This document shows, in pieces, positions 16,282 through 24,387 of a stretch of 59,560 bases of DNA. The stretch is from Clostridiales bacterium (GTDB taxonomy: Bacteria > Bacillota > Clostridia > Christensenellales > CAG-138): assembly GCA_012517905.1 (NCBI GenBank), contig JAAYUE010000006.1, forward strand, positions 1 to 59,560, in the 5' to 3' direction. A model generated the notes under the pieces. That model had not been told where the DNA came from and made no database searches. It saw nothing but the letters and a program-made list of their open reading frames with translations. Position 1 is the first letter of the stretch. Every line of letters starts with the position of its first letter. The translations under genes and the position numbers were made by a program.

Positions 16282-17160
16282 TCAGTTGCGCGACGAGCGC
16301 CCGAGTTTGAAGAGCGCGCGAATGCCGAGAATCACTATGACGCCGACGCAGATGAGCATGACGGAGGCGGCGTTTGCCGGGCCATAGCGGGTGTTTTGAA
16401 TCTGTTTGTAGAGGTAGAGCACCATGGTGCTCGTGCGGTTTGCCGGGCCGCCGTTGGTGAGCAGGTACACCTGCTCAAACTGCCGAAGCCCCAGCACGGC
16501 GGCGAGCGTCATGCAGGTCAATACGCTGCTCTTGATCATGGGCAGAGAGATGAACCAGGCCTGCTGGATTTTGCTCGCGCCGTCGATCTCCGCGGCCTCG
16601 TAAAAGTCCTTGTCCACGCCGGAGAGGTCGGACATGACGATGACCATATAGTAGCCGATGTAGAAAACCCAGTAGATGAGCAGCGCGGGCAGCGCGGTGT
16701 TAAGCGTGCCGAGCCAGTTGATGGCCAGATCGCCCCGACCGATTGCGCGCAGGATGCCGTTGATCAGACCGTATTCGCTGTTGTACATCGCGGACCAGAG
16801 CATCGCCAGCGCGACGCCGGAGATGACCTGCGGGAAAAAGTAAACGGTGCGGAAAAACTTCCAGCCCCGAGGTTTTCGGTTGAGAATGAGCGCCATGAGC
16901 ACCGAGAGCGGAACCTGCACGCAGGAAGCGACGAGCGCCCAGAGCACGTTGTTGATCACGCTGCGCCGGAACACGGGGTCCTTCCAGATCGTGACGTAGT
17001 TCTTCATGCCGACGAACGTCGCGGCGGTCATGCCGTTCCATTTGAACAGGCTGACGACGAGGACATAGCCGACCGGTATGATGAAAAACAGGACGAACAG
17101 CACGAGCGCCGGCGTCATGAAGAGCGCCATACCGAGGCGGTCTTTTTTCGTAGGTTTCAT
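16282..17160 (-). CDS. Carbohydrate ABC transporter permease (MalF/UgpA type)
   Basis: 292 residues, about six membrane spans, N-terminus KPTKKDRLGMALFMTPALVLFVLFF. The EAA loop is EAAEIDGASKIQQAWFISLPMIK-like, near residue 195-217. It pairs with the MalG-type permease downstream. It is separated from the binding-protein gene by a 143-bp gap holding a stable hairpin, so it is probably expressed at a lower level than the binding protein. Confidence 0.92.
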   Translation of the reverse strand: MKPTKKDRLGMALFMTPALVLFVLFFIIPVGYVLVVSLFKWNGMTAATFVGMKNYVTIWKDPVFRRSVINNVLWALVASCVQVPLSVLMALILNRKPRGWKFFRTVYFFPQVISGVALAMLWSAMYNSEYGLINGILRAIGRGDLAINWLGTLNTALPALLIYWVFYIGYYMVIVMSDLSGVDKDFYEAAEIDGASKIQQAWFISLPMIKSSVLTCMTLAAVLGLRQFEQVYLLTNGGPANRTSTMVLYLYKQIQNTRYGPANAASVMLICVGVIVILGIRALFKLGRSSRN

Positions 17161-17217
17161 AGGTTGTTATCCTCCCATTCGCGCGGGAAATTCTGAGCGG
17201 TTGCTGGAAATGAAAAC

Positions 17218-17258
17218 CGCCGGACGCATTCCGATAGGATGACTGAATGCGTCCGGCG
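17218..17258 (-). terminator. Intercistronic hairpin between binding protein and permease genes
   Basis: Perfect 14-bp arms (17218-17231 and 17245-17258, core CCGGACGCATTC) around a 13-base loop, with GGTTTTC following on the minus strand. Its place after the first gene of a binding-protein operon suggests partial termination or 3'-end protection that keeps the binding protein in excess. Confidence 0.65.
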
Positions 17259-17303
17259 TTTCGTCATGATTGGATCGGCGTAACTAGATTATACCACGCC
17301 TTG

Positions 17304-18647
17304 TTATTCGCCGGCAGCCTTGAGCAGATCCACAAAGCCCTGCGCGTCCACCGTGCCGAGCACCAGTTCGTCCAGCGCCGCGGGGAACGCATTGCCGACC
17401 GCCGTGGGCATGCTGTCGTTGAAGTGCTTCACGATGTAGGGCGCGCTGTTCGCGGCCGCGAGCAGGTCCTGCTTGATCTGGATGTCGTTGGGGTTGCTGT
17501 CCAGCTTCACGAAGAACATGGCGCCGGAGGACTCGGCCAGCTGATAGAGCCACTCGGGCTGGTTGATGAACTTGTAGAACTCGACAACCGCCGCCGCCTT
17601 GTCCGCATCGGTCTGCGTGCCTGCGCACAGATACGCCTGCACGGTGCCGGCCAGTCCGCCGTAAGTGCCCATGCCGCCCGTGTATTCCGGCGGGAGCGCG
17701 AACTTCACCTTGCTGCCGAGGTCGTTGATGCCCTCCTTGGCAAAGCGCGGGAGGAACCACGGACCGTTGGTATAAACCGCCGCCTCAAAGTTGAGGAAGT
17801 GGCCGTTGACCACCGCCGCGCCCGCGCCGACCGCGTCGCTCGACGTATAGTCAAACATCTTCTTGAGCACGTCCGCCGCCTGCACGAAGGCCGGGTCGTC
17901 GAGGCCGTTCTTGTAGACGTCCGGTCCGCCGATGGCCAGCAGGATCTGGGAATACCAGAGCATGCTCGTCCAGGCGTTTTCGCCCGTCATCAGCGGGAAG
18001 GCGATCACGCCCTGCGCCTTGAGGGCGTCCGCCATGGCAAACATGTCGTCATAGGTCGTCGGGAATTCGGTGTATCCCGCGTTGGCCAGCAGTTCGGAGT
18101 TGTAGTAGATGCCGAACACCGCGCTCTCGAACGGGATCGCGTAGATCTTGCCGTCCAGCGTCGCGTCGCTCAGCGCGCCTTCGGTGTAGGTTGCGCCCCA
18201 GTCGGTGCCGTCCAGATACGGCGCGAAGTCCATCAGCTTGCCGGAATCCGCGAGGTCCGCGAGCTTGAAGGTGCCGTCCACCGAGAAGAGGTCCGGCGCC
18301 TGGCCTGCGGAGATCATGGTGCGGATCTTGTCGCGGTAGGCCTGATAGTCCGTCTGCTCTTCGATGACGACCTTTGCGCGGCCCGCATATTCGTCATTGA
18401 ACGCGGCGACCATCTCGCCGAACACCGCCGCTTTGGAGTCCGTTCCGACCCAGATGCAGGGGAAGTTTAAGGTGACTTCCGAAGCGGGATGGAATCCTTC
18501 TTCCACGACGGCTTCCGTCGGCGCTTCCGTTGCGGCCGCTTCGGCAGCCGGCGCTTCGGTTGCCGCCGGTTCCGCGGCAGGGGCCGCGCAGGCAAAGGCG
18601 GTGACCGCCAGTGCGAGCGCCAGAATCATTGCCAGGATTTTCTTCAT
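17304..18647 (-). CDS. Extracellular solute-binding lipoprotein (family 1, carbohydrate)
   Basis: 447 residues. Signal peptide MKKILAMILALALAVTAFAC with the likely lipidated Cys at 20, then an Ala/Glu/Thr-rich tether and a family 1 sugar-binding fold (ADPxG-type features, AGQAPDLFSVDG, GGLAGTVQAYLC). It captures the sugar outside the membrane and hands it to the two permeases downstream. Given the enzymes of the locus the ligand is probably SQ or sulfoquinovosylglycerol; the sequence alone does not prove this. GAGGAGGATA precedes the ATG. First gene of the transporter operon; an operator-like site lies about 200 bp upstream. Confidence 0.9.
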   Translation of the reverse strand: MKKILAMILALALAVTAFACAAPAAEPAATEAPAAEAAATEAPTEAVVEEGFHPASEVTLNFPCIWVGTDSKAAVFGEMVAAFNDEYAGRAKVVIEEQTDYQAYRDKIRTMISAGQAPDLFSVDGTFKLADLADSGKLMDFAPYLDGTDWGATYTEGALSDATLDGKIYAIPFESAVFGIYYNSELLANAGYTEFPTTYDDMFAMADALKAQGVIAFPLMTGENAWTSMLWYSQILLAIGGPDVYKNGLDDPAFVQAADVLKKMFDYTSSDAVGAGAAVVNGHFLNFEAAVYTNGPWFLPRFAKEGINDLGSKVKFALPPEYTGGMGTYGGLAGTVQAYLCAGTQTDADKAAAVVEFYKFINQPEWLYQLAESSGAMFFVKLDSNPNDIQIKQDLLAAANSAPYIVKHFNDSMPTAVGNAFPAALDELVLGTVDAQGFVDLLKAAGE

Positions 18648-18849
18648 TCGATCGTATCCTCCTCGTTCCTTTTTCTTTATGAATGCCGCCAGGCATTATA
18701 AGGTAAATTGGGGGCCGCGCTGTCTGCGAAAACAGCGGGGGCGAAAAAACACCGTTGGGTATGATGGATTGGGCGCGGCGTCCGTATCATCCATCATCGC
18801 GGATTACGGAAGAAAGCGGGGAATCGGGCGGGTGTATTGACAAGCGACA

Positions 18850-18872
18850 TTTGTTTAATGCGATTAACTAAT
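18850..18872. promoter_or_regulatory. Operator C for the ROK repressor (inferred)
   Basis: Read on the minus strand the site is ATTAGTTAAT, a 3-base centre, then ATTAAACAAA. It matches operators A and B in length and in 13 of 23 columns (ATT..TTAA.....T.AA.CAA). It would link the transporter operon, and perhaps the divergent nagA-like operon, to the same repressor. Confidence 0.55.
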
Positions 18873-19043
18873 TTGGGAAAAATAATGGAGCCGTATGCTC
18901 AAAAACCAGTGGGCGATTGTCATTCTCAACAAAAATAACGAATTCCATTGCACATTTCCGACTTGACAGGATGTATTTTACACCGGATTTGCCATTCTGT
19001 AAACGGTTTTTGAAAAATATTTTAACTCTTTTAATTTTTACCC

Positions 19044-19074
19044 TTGCATTTTTATCGAATTCAGCTACTATAAC
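19044..19074 (+). promoter_or_regulatory. Possible promoter for the nagA-like operon
   Basis: TTGCAT (19044-19049) and TATAAC (19069-19074) with a 19-bp spacer, about 90 bp before the GTG start. The spacing is long, so this is tentative. Confidence 0.4.
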
Positions 19075-19163
19075 AGATGTACGAGCCGAAGGGGCGCATG
19101 CAAACCCCCAGGCAACACATCGAACGAGACGCCGCAATCCGGCGACAGGAACGGAGGGACTCC

Positions 19164-20348
19164 GTGATCGACATCATCCGCGCAACCGTACTCTCCGGCG
19201 GCACGCTGCTGGAGGACCGATGCATCCGCTGCGAAAACGGGCGCATCGCGTCCGTGCTGCCGATGGCGCAGTATGCGCCGTCCGGCGCGCGCGTGCTCGA
19301 CGCGGGCGGCCTTGTCGCCGCAGCGGGATACATCGACCAGCACACGCACGGCGCGGCGGGATACGACGCGATGGACGCCGCCGCCGGGGCGATGGACGCC
19401 ATCTGCCGCCACCATCTGGCGACGGGGACGACGACGTTTCTGCCGACGACGATGACTGCGACGCTCGAAGAGACGGAGCGCGTGCTCTCTTTCCTTTCCG
19501 CATACCGCCCGCCCGTGCCCGTGGAGATCGCGGGCGTCCATATGGAAGGGCCGTTCCTCTCCTGCGGCAATCGCGGCGCGCATCCGGCGGCGCTGCTGAC
19601 CCTGCCGGACGACGGCTGGCGGGAATTGATCGAACGCTATCGCGGCTTTGTGCGGCTCATCACGCTTTCGCCGGAGTTGCCCGGCATGCCGGACTTCATC
19701 CGCTGGTGTGTTTCGCGCGGCGTTGTGGTGTCCGGCGGGCACGACGAAGGCTGGGATGAGGCGATCGATCCGGCGATCGACGCGGGCATGCGCTCGGTGA
19801 CGCATATCTTCTGCTGCACCTCCGGCATCACGCGCGAGGGCTCGCCGCGAAAACGGCTGGGGCTTACCGAGATCGGGCTGCTGGACGAGCGGCTCTTTAC
19901 CGAAGCGATTGCGGACGGAAACGGCGTTCCGCACGCGCTGCTGCCGCTGCTCTTTCGCGCAAAGGGGCGCGAGCGGGTGATCTTCATCTCGGACAGCATG
20001 CGCGCGACCGGCCTTGCGCCCGGACGCTACCGCCTCGGCGGAGCGGAGGACGGCGTGGATGTGGACGTGACCGAACAGGCGGCGATCCTGCACGGGCAGA
20101 ACCTCTACGCCGGCAGCATCGCGCCCGTTTCGAAGATGGTTGCGGACGCGGTGCAGAAAAGCGGCGTTCCGCTCGCCGACGCGCTGCTGGCGGCGACCGG
20201 AAACCCCGCCGCGCTGTTGGGGCTGACCGATCGGGGCGATATCGCGCCGGGATACCGGGACGCCATCAACCTGATTGCATCGGACGGCACGCTGAAACAG
20301 ACCGTCGTGTCCGGCCGCGTATATGTGAAAGGAGAAGAGATTGCATGA
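19164..20348 (+). CDS. Divergent N-acetylglucosamine-6-phosphate deacetylase-like amidohydrolase
   Basis: 394 residues starting at GTG 19164, six bases after GGAGG (19153-19157); the in-frame ATG at 19077 lies on the promoter and is rejected. NagA landmarks: HTHG at 60-63, HMEGPF with Glu129, His193, THIF with His214 and Asp277. The segment that in NagA reads DGxHV (substrate-contacting His) is DGNGVP at 251-256 with Gly instead of His, so the substrate may differ from GlcNAc-6-phosphate. A canonical NagA is encoded at 31034-32173. The stop overlaps the next gene by four bases, so it works with the NagB-like protein. Confidence 0.8.
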   Translation: MIDIIRATVLSGGTLLEDRCIRCENGRIASVLPMAQYAPSGARVLDAGGLVAAAGYIDQHTHGAAGYDAMDAAAGAMDAICRHHLATGTTTFLPTTMTATLEETERVLSFLSAYRPPVPVEIAGVHMEGPFLSCGNRGAHPAALLTLPDDGWRELIERYRGFVRLITLSPELPGMPDFIRWCVSRGVVVSGGHDEGWDEAIDPAIDAGMRSVTHIFCCTSGITREGSPRKRLGLTEIGLLDERLFTEAIADGNGVPHALLPLLFRAKGRERVIFISDSMRATGLAPGRYRLGGAEDGVDVDVTEQAAILHGQNLYAGSIAPVSKMVADAVQKSGVPLADALLAATGNPAALLGLTDRGDIAPGYRDAINLIASDGTLKQTVVSGRVYVKGEEIA

Positions 20349-21169
20349 CCTACGAACGCGTGACCCGTGAGGAGCTGCTGAAAAACGCGAAAATCCCCAT
20401 CCGCGTGGTGGAGACCGAAGAGGAACTCTACGCCGATATGGCTGCGACGATGCTCGGGGAGATCGAGCGGCATAACGCGCGCGGCGAAAATACGGTGTTC
20501 ATAGTGCCGGTCGGCCCCATCGGACAGTATCGCGTGCTTGCCGAGCGGGTGAACGAACGGAAAACCGATCTGGGACGCGTGTATTTCATCAATATGGACG
20601 AATACCTCGACGACGCGGGCAACCCGATCCCTGCGGCGCATCCGCTCTCGTTTGCCGCGTTTATGGACCGGGAGTGGTATTCCCGCGTGGACATGCCGCG
20701 CGAAAACCGCATCTTTCCCGCGCCGGGGAAGGAGGGCGAGATCCTCGCCGCCATCGAGCGCCTCGGCGGGGTGGACGTTTCCTTCGGCGGCGTCGGCATC
20801 AACGGGCACATCGCGTTCAACGAGCCGCCGGAAGAGAGCGAGGCGATTTCGGACGAACAGTTTGCGCTGCTGCCCAGCCGCTCGCTTTTCCTCACGCGCG
20901 AAACGCGGACGATCAACGCGGTGACCGCCGCAAACGGGTATATCGACTATATCCCGCGCCGCTGCGTCACCGTCGGCATGCGGGAAATCCTCTTAGCAAA
21001 ACAGGTCCGTTTCTACATGAACCGCACCTGGCAGCGGGGCATCGTGCGCAAGATCGCGCTCGGCCCGGTGACGCGCTTTGCGCCCGCGTCTTTTTTTCAG
21101 CGGCATCCGGACGCGCGGCTGACGATCGTGTCGCACGTCGCCGAGCCGCCGGTCGGCGAGCTGCGCTGA
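20345..21169 (+). CDS. Divergent glucosamine-6-phosphate deaminase-like protein (NagB family)
   Basis: 274 residues. The catalytic segment GGVGINGHIAFNEP and the NMDEYLDD motif place it in the NagB/6-phosphogluconolactonase superfamily. The phosphate-binding loop normally reading ATGSTP is replaced by VPVGPIGQY, and the C-terminal part differs from the canonical NagB at 32892-33641. It probably deaminates or isomerises a phosphorylated amino sugar released by the NagA-like protein, but the substrate is unknown. It is translationally coupled to the gene before it and 11 bp from the oxidoreductase after it. Confidence 0.78.
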   Translation: MTYERVTREELLKNAKIPIRVVETEEELYADMAATMLGEIERHNARGENTVFIVPVGPIGQYRVLAERVNERKTDLGRVYFINMDEYLDDAGNPIPAAHPLSFAAFMDREWYSRVDMPRENRIFPAPGKEGEILAAIERLGGVDVSFGGVGINGHIAFNEPPEESEAISDEQFALLPSRSLFLTRETRTINAVTAANGYIDYIPRRCVTVGMREILLAKQVRFYMNRTWQRGIVRKIALGPVTRFAPASFFQRHPDARLTIVSHVAEPPVGELR

Positions 21170-21180
21170 GGGGGAGCCGC

Positions 21181-22272
21181 ATGGAGCAATCGACAAAACC
21201 GATCAAAACCGCCGTCGTCGGCCTCGGCATGATGGGCGGCTCGCAGATTCGAAACTGTCTCTGGAAACTGCCGCAGTATGAGATCACCGCCGTGTGCGAT
21301 CCTTTTTCGCCGAACCTCGACGCCTGCCGTTTGCTCTTTTCCGAGCGCGGGCTGCCGGTGCGCTGCTATGCCGACCACCGCGAGATGCTCGACGGCGCGG
21401 ACTGCGAGCTGGTCATCATCGTCAGCCCGGATTACACGCATGAGCAGATCGCCTGCGACTGTCTCGCGGCGGGCAAGCACATCCGCCTGGAAAAGCCGCT
21501 GGCGACCACGCCGGAGGGGTGCGCGCGAATTCAGCGCGCGCATGAAAAGAGCGGCAGGCTGCTGCAGATCGGACTGGAACTGCGCTACGCCTCGCCGACG
21601 AAACAGATGCGGGACTGGCAACCCCGCCTCGGCGCGCTCAAGATGCTCACCTGCGATGAGTTCCGCCCGCCGTTTCTGCCCAAGCGCGGGATGGTGGACG
21701 ACTGGATCACAAAAAAGCGATATACCGGCGGCACGCTGCTGGAGAAAAACTGCCACCACTTCGATCTCTTCAACTGGTTCGCCGCGTCCCGCCCCGCGTC
21801 GGTCTACGCCAGCGGCGACGGCGCGGTGGAGTATGCGGATACGGACGTGCTCGATAATGCATTTGTGACCGTGGAGTATGAAAACGGCGTGCGCGCGATG
21901 CTCTCCTTGTGCCTCTTTGCGCCGAAGAAAGTTGCGGGCTCCTCGCTCAACGAGCTGGAGATCGGCCTCATCGGCAACCGCGGGCGGCTGGAACTGCGAG
22001 GGGACGACGTGTTCGTCTGGGACCGCGAGACCGGCGCGGAGGAGCGCTGGCACTATGCGCGCGAAAATTTCGAGGCGCACAGCGACGACATCATCCCCTC
22101 CATGATCGAACTCGCGGATTGCATCCGAAACGGCGGCGAGCCGCTGACGGGCATCCGCGCGGGCATCAACAGCGCGCTGGTCGCGTTTGCGGCCGAGCGC
22201 TCGGCGGAGCAGAAGCGGATTGTGACCATCGACGAGATCGAGCGGGAAAGCGGACTGCGGTTTATCGTATAA
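21181..22272 (+). CDS. Gfo/Idh/MocA-family NAD(P)-dependent oxidoreductase
   Basis: 363 residues. N-terminal Rossmann motif AVVGLGMMGG (about 12-21), the family EKP motif as LEKPLATTPEG near residue 104, and the C-terminal alpha/beta domain with KNCHHFDLFNWF. These enzymes oxidise or epimerise sugars, inositols and sugar acids. GGGGGAG (21170-21176) precedes the ATG; the frame is open upstream but that part overlaps the NagB-like gene. Third gene of the small operon; it may prepare or finish the unknown amino sugar, or act on a sulfosugar given the surroundings. Confidence 0.87.
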   Translation: MEQSTKPIKTAVVGLGMMGGSQIRNCLWKLPQYEITAVCDPFSPNLDACRLLFSERGLPVRCYADHREMLDGADCELVIIVSPDYTHEQIACDCLAAGKHIRLEKPLATTPEGCARIQRAHEKSGRLLQIGLELRYASPTKQMRDWQPRLGALKMLTCDEFRPPFLPKRGMVDDWITKKRYTGGTLLEKNCHHFDLFNWFAASRPASVYASGDGAVEYADTDVLDNAFVTVEYENGVRAMLSLCLFAPKKVAGSSLNELEIGLIGNRGRLELRGDDVFVWDRETGAEERWHYARENFEAHSDDIIPSMIELADCIRNGGEPLTGIRAGINSALVAFAAERSAEQKRIVTIDEIERESGLRFIV

Positions 22273-22306
22273 ACAAACAGAACAATAAAAGCTGAACAAT
22301 AAAAGA

Positions 22307-22336
22307 CAGGGCTTCCGATTCCGGTCGGAAGCCCTG
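22307..22336. terminator. Bidirectional terminator
   Basis: CAGGGCTTCCGA, loop TTCCGG, TCGGAAGCCCTG, with TTTG on the plus side and TCTTTTATT on the minus side. It sits between the convergent oxidoreductase and sulfoquinovosidase genes. Confidence 0.85.
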
Positions 22337-22359
22337 TTTGCGTTGTTCGGAACGAAGCT

Positions 22360-24372
22360 TCAGCGAATGTCGCGCAGCGACGCCATGACGCCGGCGATTT
22401 CGCTCTCGGCGCGGTAGAACACCGGCGGCTGGCCGATCGGCGCGGGGACGGTGATTTCGCCGCCCGCATACGCTTCGCCGGACCAGAGATGCACCCAGCG
22501 GTCCTCCGGCAGGTAGAGCGTGCGGCTTTGCGCGCCTTCTTCCACCACGGGGGCGACGAGGATATCGCGTCCGAGCAGGTATTCGTATGGCTCGGTATGC
22601 GCGCGTTCGTCGGCCGGATAGTGTAAAAACAATGCGCGCGTGGCGGGCAGGCCGCAGGCGCAGTTTTCCGCGCCGAGCGCGATGAGATAGCCCGAGAGTG
22701 CGCGGTGGATGCGCGAGAAGCGCGAGAAGAACGCGATCGTCTCATCGTCCGCGTCGAACTGCGTGTTTTCGTCCGGCCGGTTGCCCTCGTGCGTGCGCAT
22801 CACGGGCGTGAACGCCGCGTATTCGCAGCCGCGCAGCAGCAGCTCTTTCGTGCGGTATTTGCCAAAGAGCGCCGTGTAGCCGCCGATGTCGAAGGTGAGC
22901 ATGCCAAAGCCGGTCATGCCCAGCGACAGCGCGGCGTTGATCGTGCTCGGCAGCCCGTCGTCCGGCGAAAAATCGACGAACTGGTCGCCCGCGAACATCA
23001 GCGGGGAATACCGCTGCGTGCCCGTCGCGCCGGAGCGCGTGTAGAAGCCGATCTTGCCGAGCATGCCGCTTTCTTCCAGCGCCTCGTAGTTCAGCTTTGC
23101 CCAGAGCGTCGGCCACTCGTTGTGCGCCGAAATCGCGTCCTGTCCGGAAAACAGCGCGCAGTCCGTCGGCAGATATTCGCCGAAATCCACCATCCAGCCG
23201 CGCAGTCCCAGCGCAATCATGTTCTCTTGGATCACGCCCTTGTACCATTCGCATGCGGCGGGATTGGTGAGGTCGACAAACCCGCTGTCGAACTCTCCGA
23301 AATCGACGAGATAGTCCGCGCCGTCCCGCCTTTTTACAAAGTATCCCCGCTCCTTTGCCTCGGCGTAGAGGACGCCGCCTTCGACGAGATAGGGATTGAT
23401 GTAGCCCATCCAGGCGATGCCGCGCGCGTCGTTCGTCTGGATGTCCTCGCGCAGGGTGGGGTAGAGTTCCCGGTTCCAGCGCCAGTCCCACTGCAGGCGC
23501 TTGCCAAAGCTCGTGACCCGCTTGCCGATCCAGTCCTGCGTCCAGACGGCGGAGACGGCGGCGTTAGCCGCGAGCATGTGCTCGAGCTTGCTTCGGCAGA
23601 CGCTTGAGCCGCCTTGCATGCCGAGCAGCAGGCCGGAAAACAGATAGTCCGGCAGCGGCGGCTGGCGGCCGATCAGTGCGGTCAGGTCGCTCAGCAGGTC
23701 GATATAGCTGTCCTTTGCGGAGACGGTGAACGCAAGATCGGTCTGCCAGAGGTGCAGGCCGTGATGGGTTTCGTGCGAAAAGTCCACCTCGGCGTAGCCG
23801 TAGCCGTGCAGATGAAGAAAATATAGCTGCGAGGAGACGAACGTCGCCTCGGGGTAATACGTCGTCCAGTAATCCCCGCCGCCGCCGTCGAGCTGATCGG
23901 CGAGAAACGTCGTAAGCGTGCTTTTGTTCCGTCCGACGCCCTGCTCCATGGTAAAGATCGGATAGTTTCTGCCGCGCAGGTCGAGCGCGGAGAACTGCTC
24001 GCCGAGGCCATAGACATGCTCGCCCGCCTCGGCGGACAGCCTGAGCCAGAGGCGGTTGTAGCGCGGGCAGTCGCATTCCCCTGTCACGACGAGCCGGCCG
24101 GCGCTTTCGCGCAGCGTGAGCGTAAAAGCCGAGGCGTGGTAGTCCTTGTAGAGCCGGATGACGACGCCACTTTCGTCCTGTGCGGCGGTAAAGGAACCAA
24201 ACGGAATGCGTTCCGTCACCTCGTCCGCAATATGAAAATTGCCGTGGTGCATGTCGATCGTCTCGCGCCCGAGGCCGAGGGAAACCATCGGTTTTTCGAG
24301 CGTGTGCGAAAAGAGCGTTCTGCCCGCGTAGGAGACGGTGAAGCCGGATTCGGAACGGTTCAGCCTGAGCAT
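22360..24372 (-). CDS. yihQ: Sulfoquinovosidase (GH31, YihQ type)
   Basis: 670 residues, no signal peptide, so cytoplasmic. It hydrolyses alpha-sulfoquinovosides such as sulfoquinovosylglycerol to SQ. The nucleophile is Asp396 in GWMVDFGEYLPTD and the acid/base Asp463 in FAGDQ. The sulfonate-recognition set of sulfoquinovosidases is complete: Gln253 (MQGG), Gln279 (TQDW), Arg292 and Trp295 (SFGKRLQW) and Tyr499 (DIGGY), with the same spacing as E. coli Gln262, Gln288, Arg301, Trp304 and Tyr508. Other stretches (LTNPAACEWYKGVI, EGNRPDENTQFD, APIGQPPVFYRA) also track YihQ. It is the last gene of the five-gene leftward operon, 15 bp after the DASS transporter, with GGAGGA before its ATG. Confidence 0.94.
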   Translation of the reverse strand: MLRLNRSESGFTVSYAGRTLFSHTLEKPMVSLGLGRETIDMHHGNFHIADEVTERIPFGSFTAAQDESGVVIRLYKDYHASAFTLTLRESAGRLVVTGECDCPRYNRLWLRLSAEAGEHVYGLGEQFSALDLRGRNYPIFTMEQGVGRNKSTLTTFLADQLDGGGGDYWTTYYPEATFVSSQLYFLHLHGYGYAEVDFSHETHHGLHLWQTDLAFTVSAKDSYIDLLSDLTALIGRQPPLPDYLFSGLLLGMQGGSSVCRSKLEHMLAANAAVSAVWTQDWIGKRVTSFGKRLQWDWRWNRELYPTLREDIQTNDARGIAWMGYINPYLVEGGVLYAEAKERGYFVKRRDGADYLVDFGEFDSGFVDLTNPAACEWYKGVIQENMIALGLRGWMVDFGEYLPTDCALFSGQDAISAHNEWPTLWAKLNYEALEESGMLGKIGFYTRSGATGTQRYSPLMFAGDQFVDFSPDDGLPSTINAALSLGMTGFGMLTFDIGGYTALFGKYRTKELLLRGCEYAAFTPVMRTHEGNRPDENTQFDADDETIAFFSRFSRIHRALSGYLIALGAENCACGLPATRALFLHYPADERAHTEPYEYLLGRDILVAPVVEEGAQSRTLYLPEDRWVHLWSGEAYAGGEITVPAPIGQPPVFYRAESEIAGVMASLRDIR

Positions 24373-24387
24373 ATCAGATGTCCTCCG

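Larger units (their letters stand above)
18648..19163. other. Intergenic region between transporter and nagA-like genes
   Basis: 516 bp, more A/T-rich than its surroundings. It holds operator C (18850-18872), an inverted repeat ATGATGGAT/ATCCATCAT (18761-18769 and 18789-18797), a lone minus-strand TATAAT (18700-18695) that may serve the binding-protein gene but lacks a good -35, and a plus-strand promoter near 19044-19074. No gene seen. Confidence 0.6.

Noticed and set aside
18837-18869. TTGACA at 18837-18842 as a rightward promoter
   Set aside because: No acceptable -10 lies 16-19 bp downstream, and the first gene is over 290 bp away.
20674-21180. Upstream extension of the Gfo/Idh/MocA frame
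   Set aside because: It overlaps the NagB-like gene in another frame and does not resemble the family; the ATG at 21181 has a strong ribosome site and begins the Rossmann motif properly.
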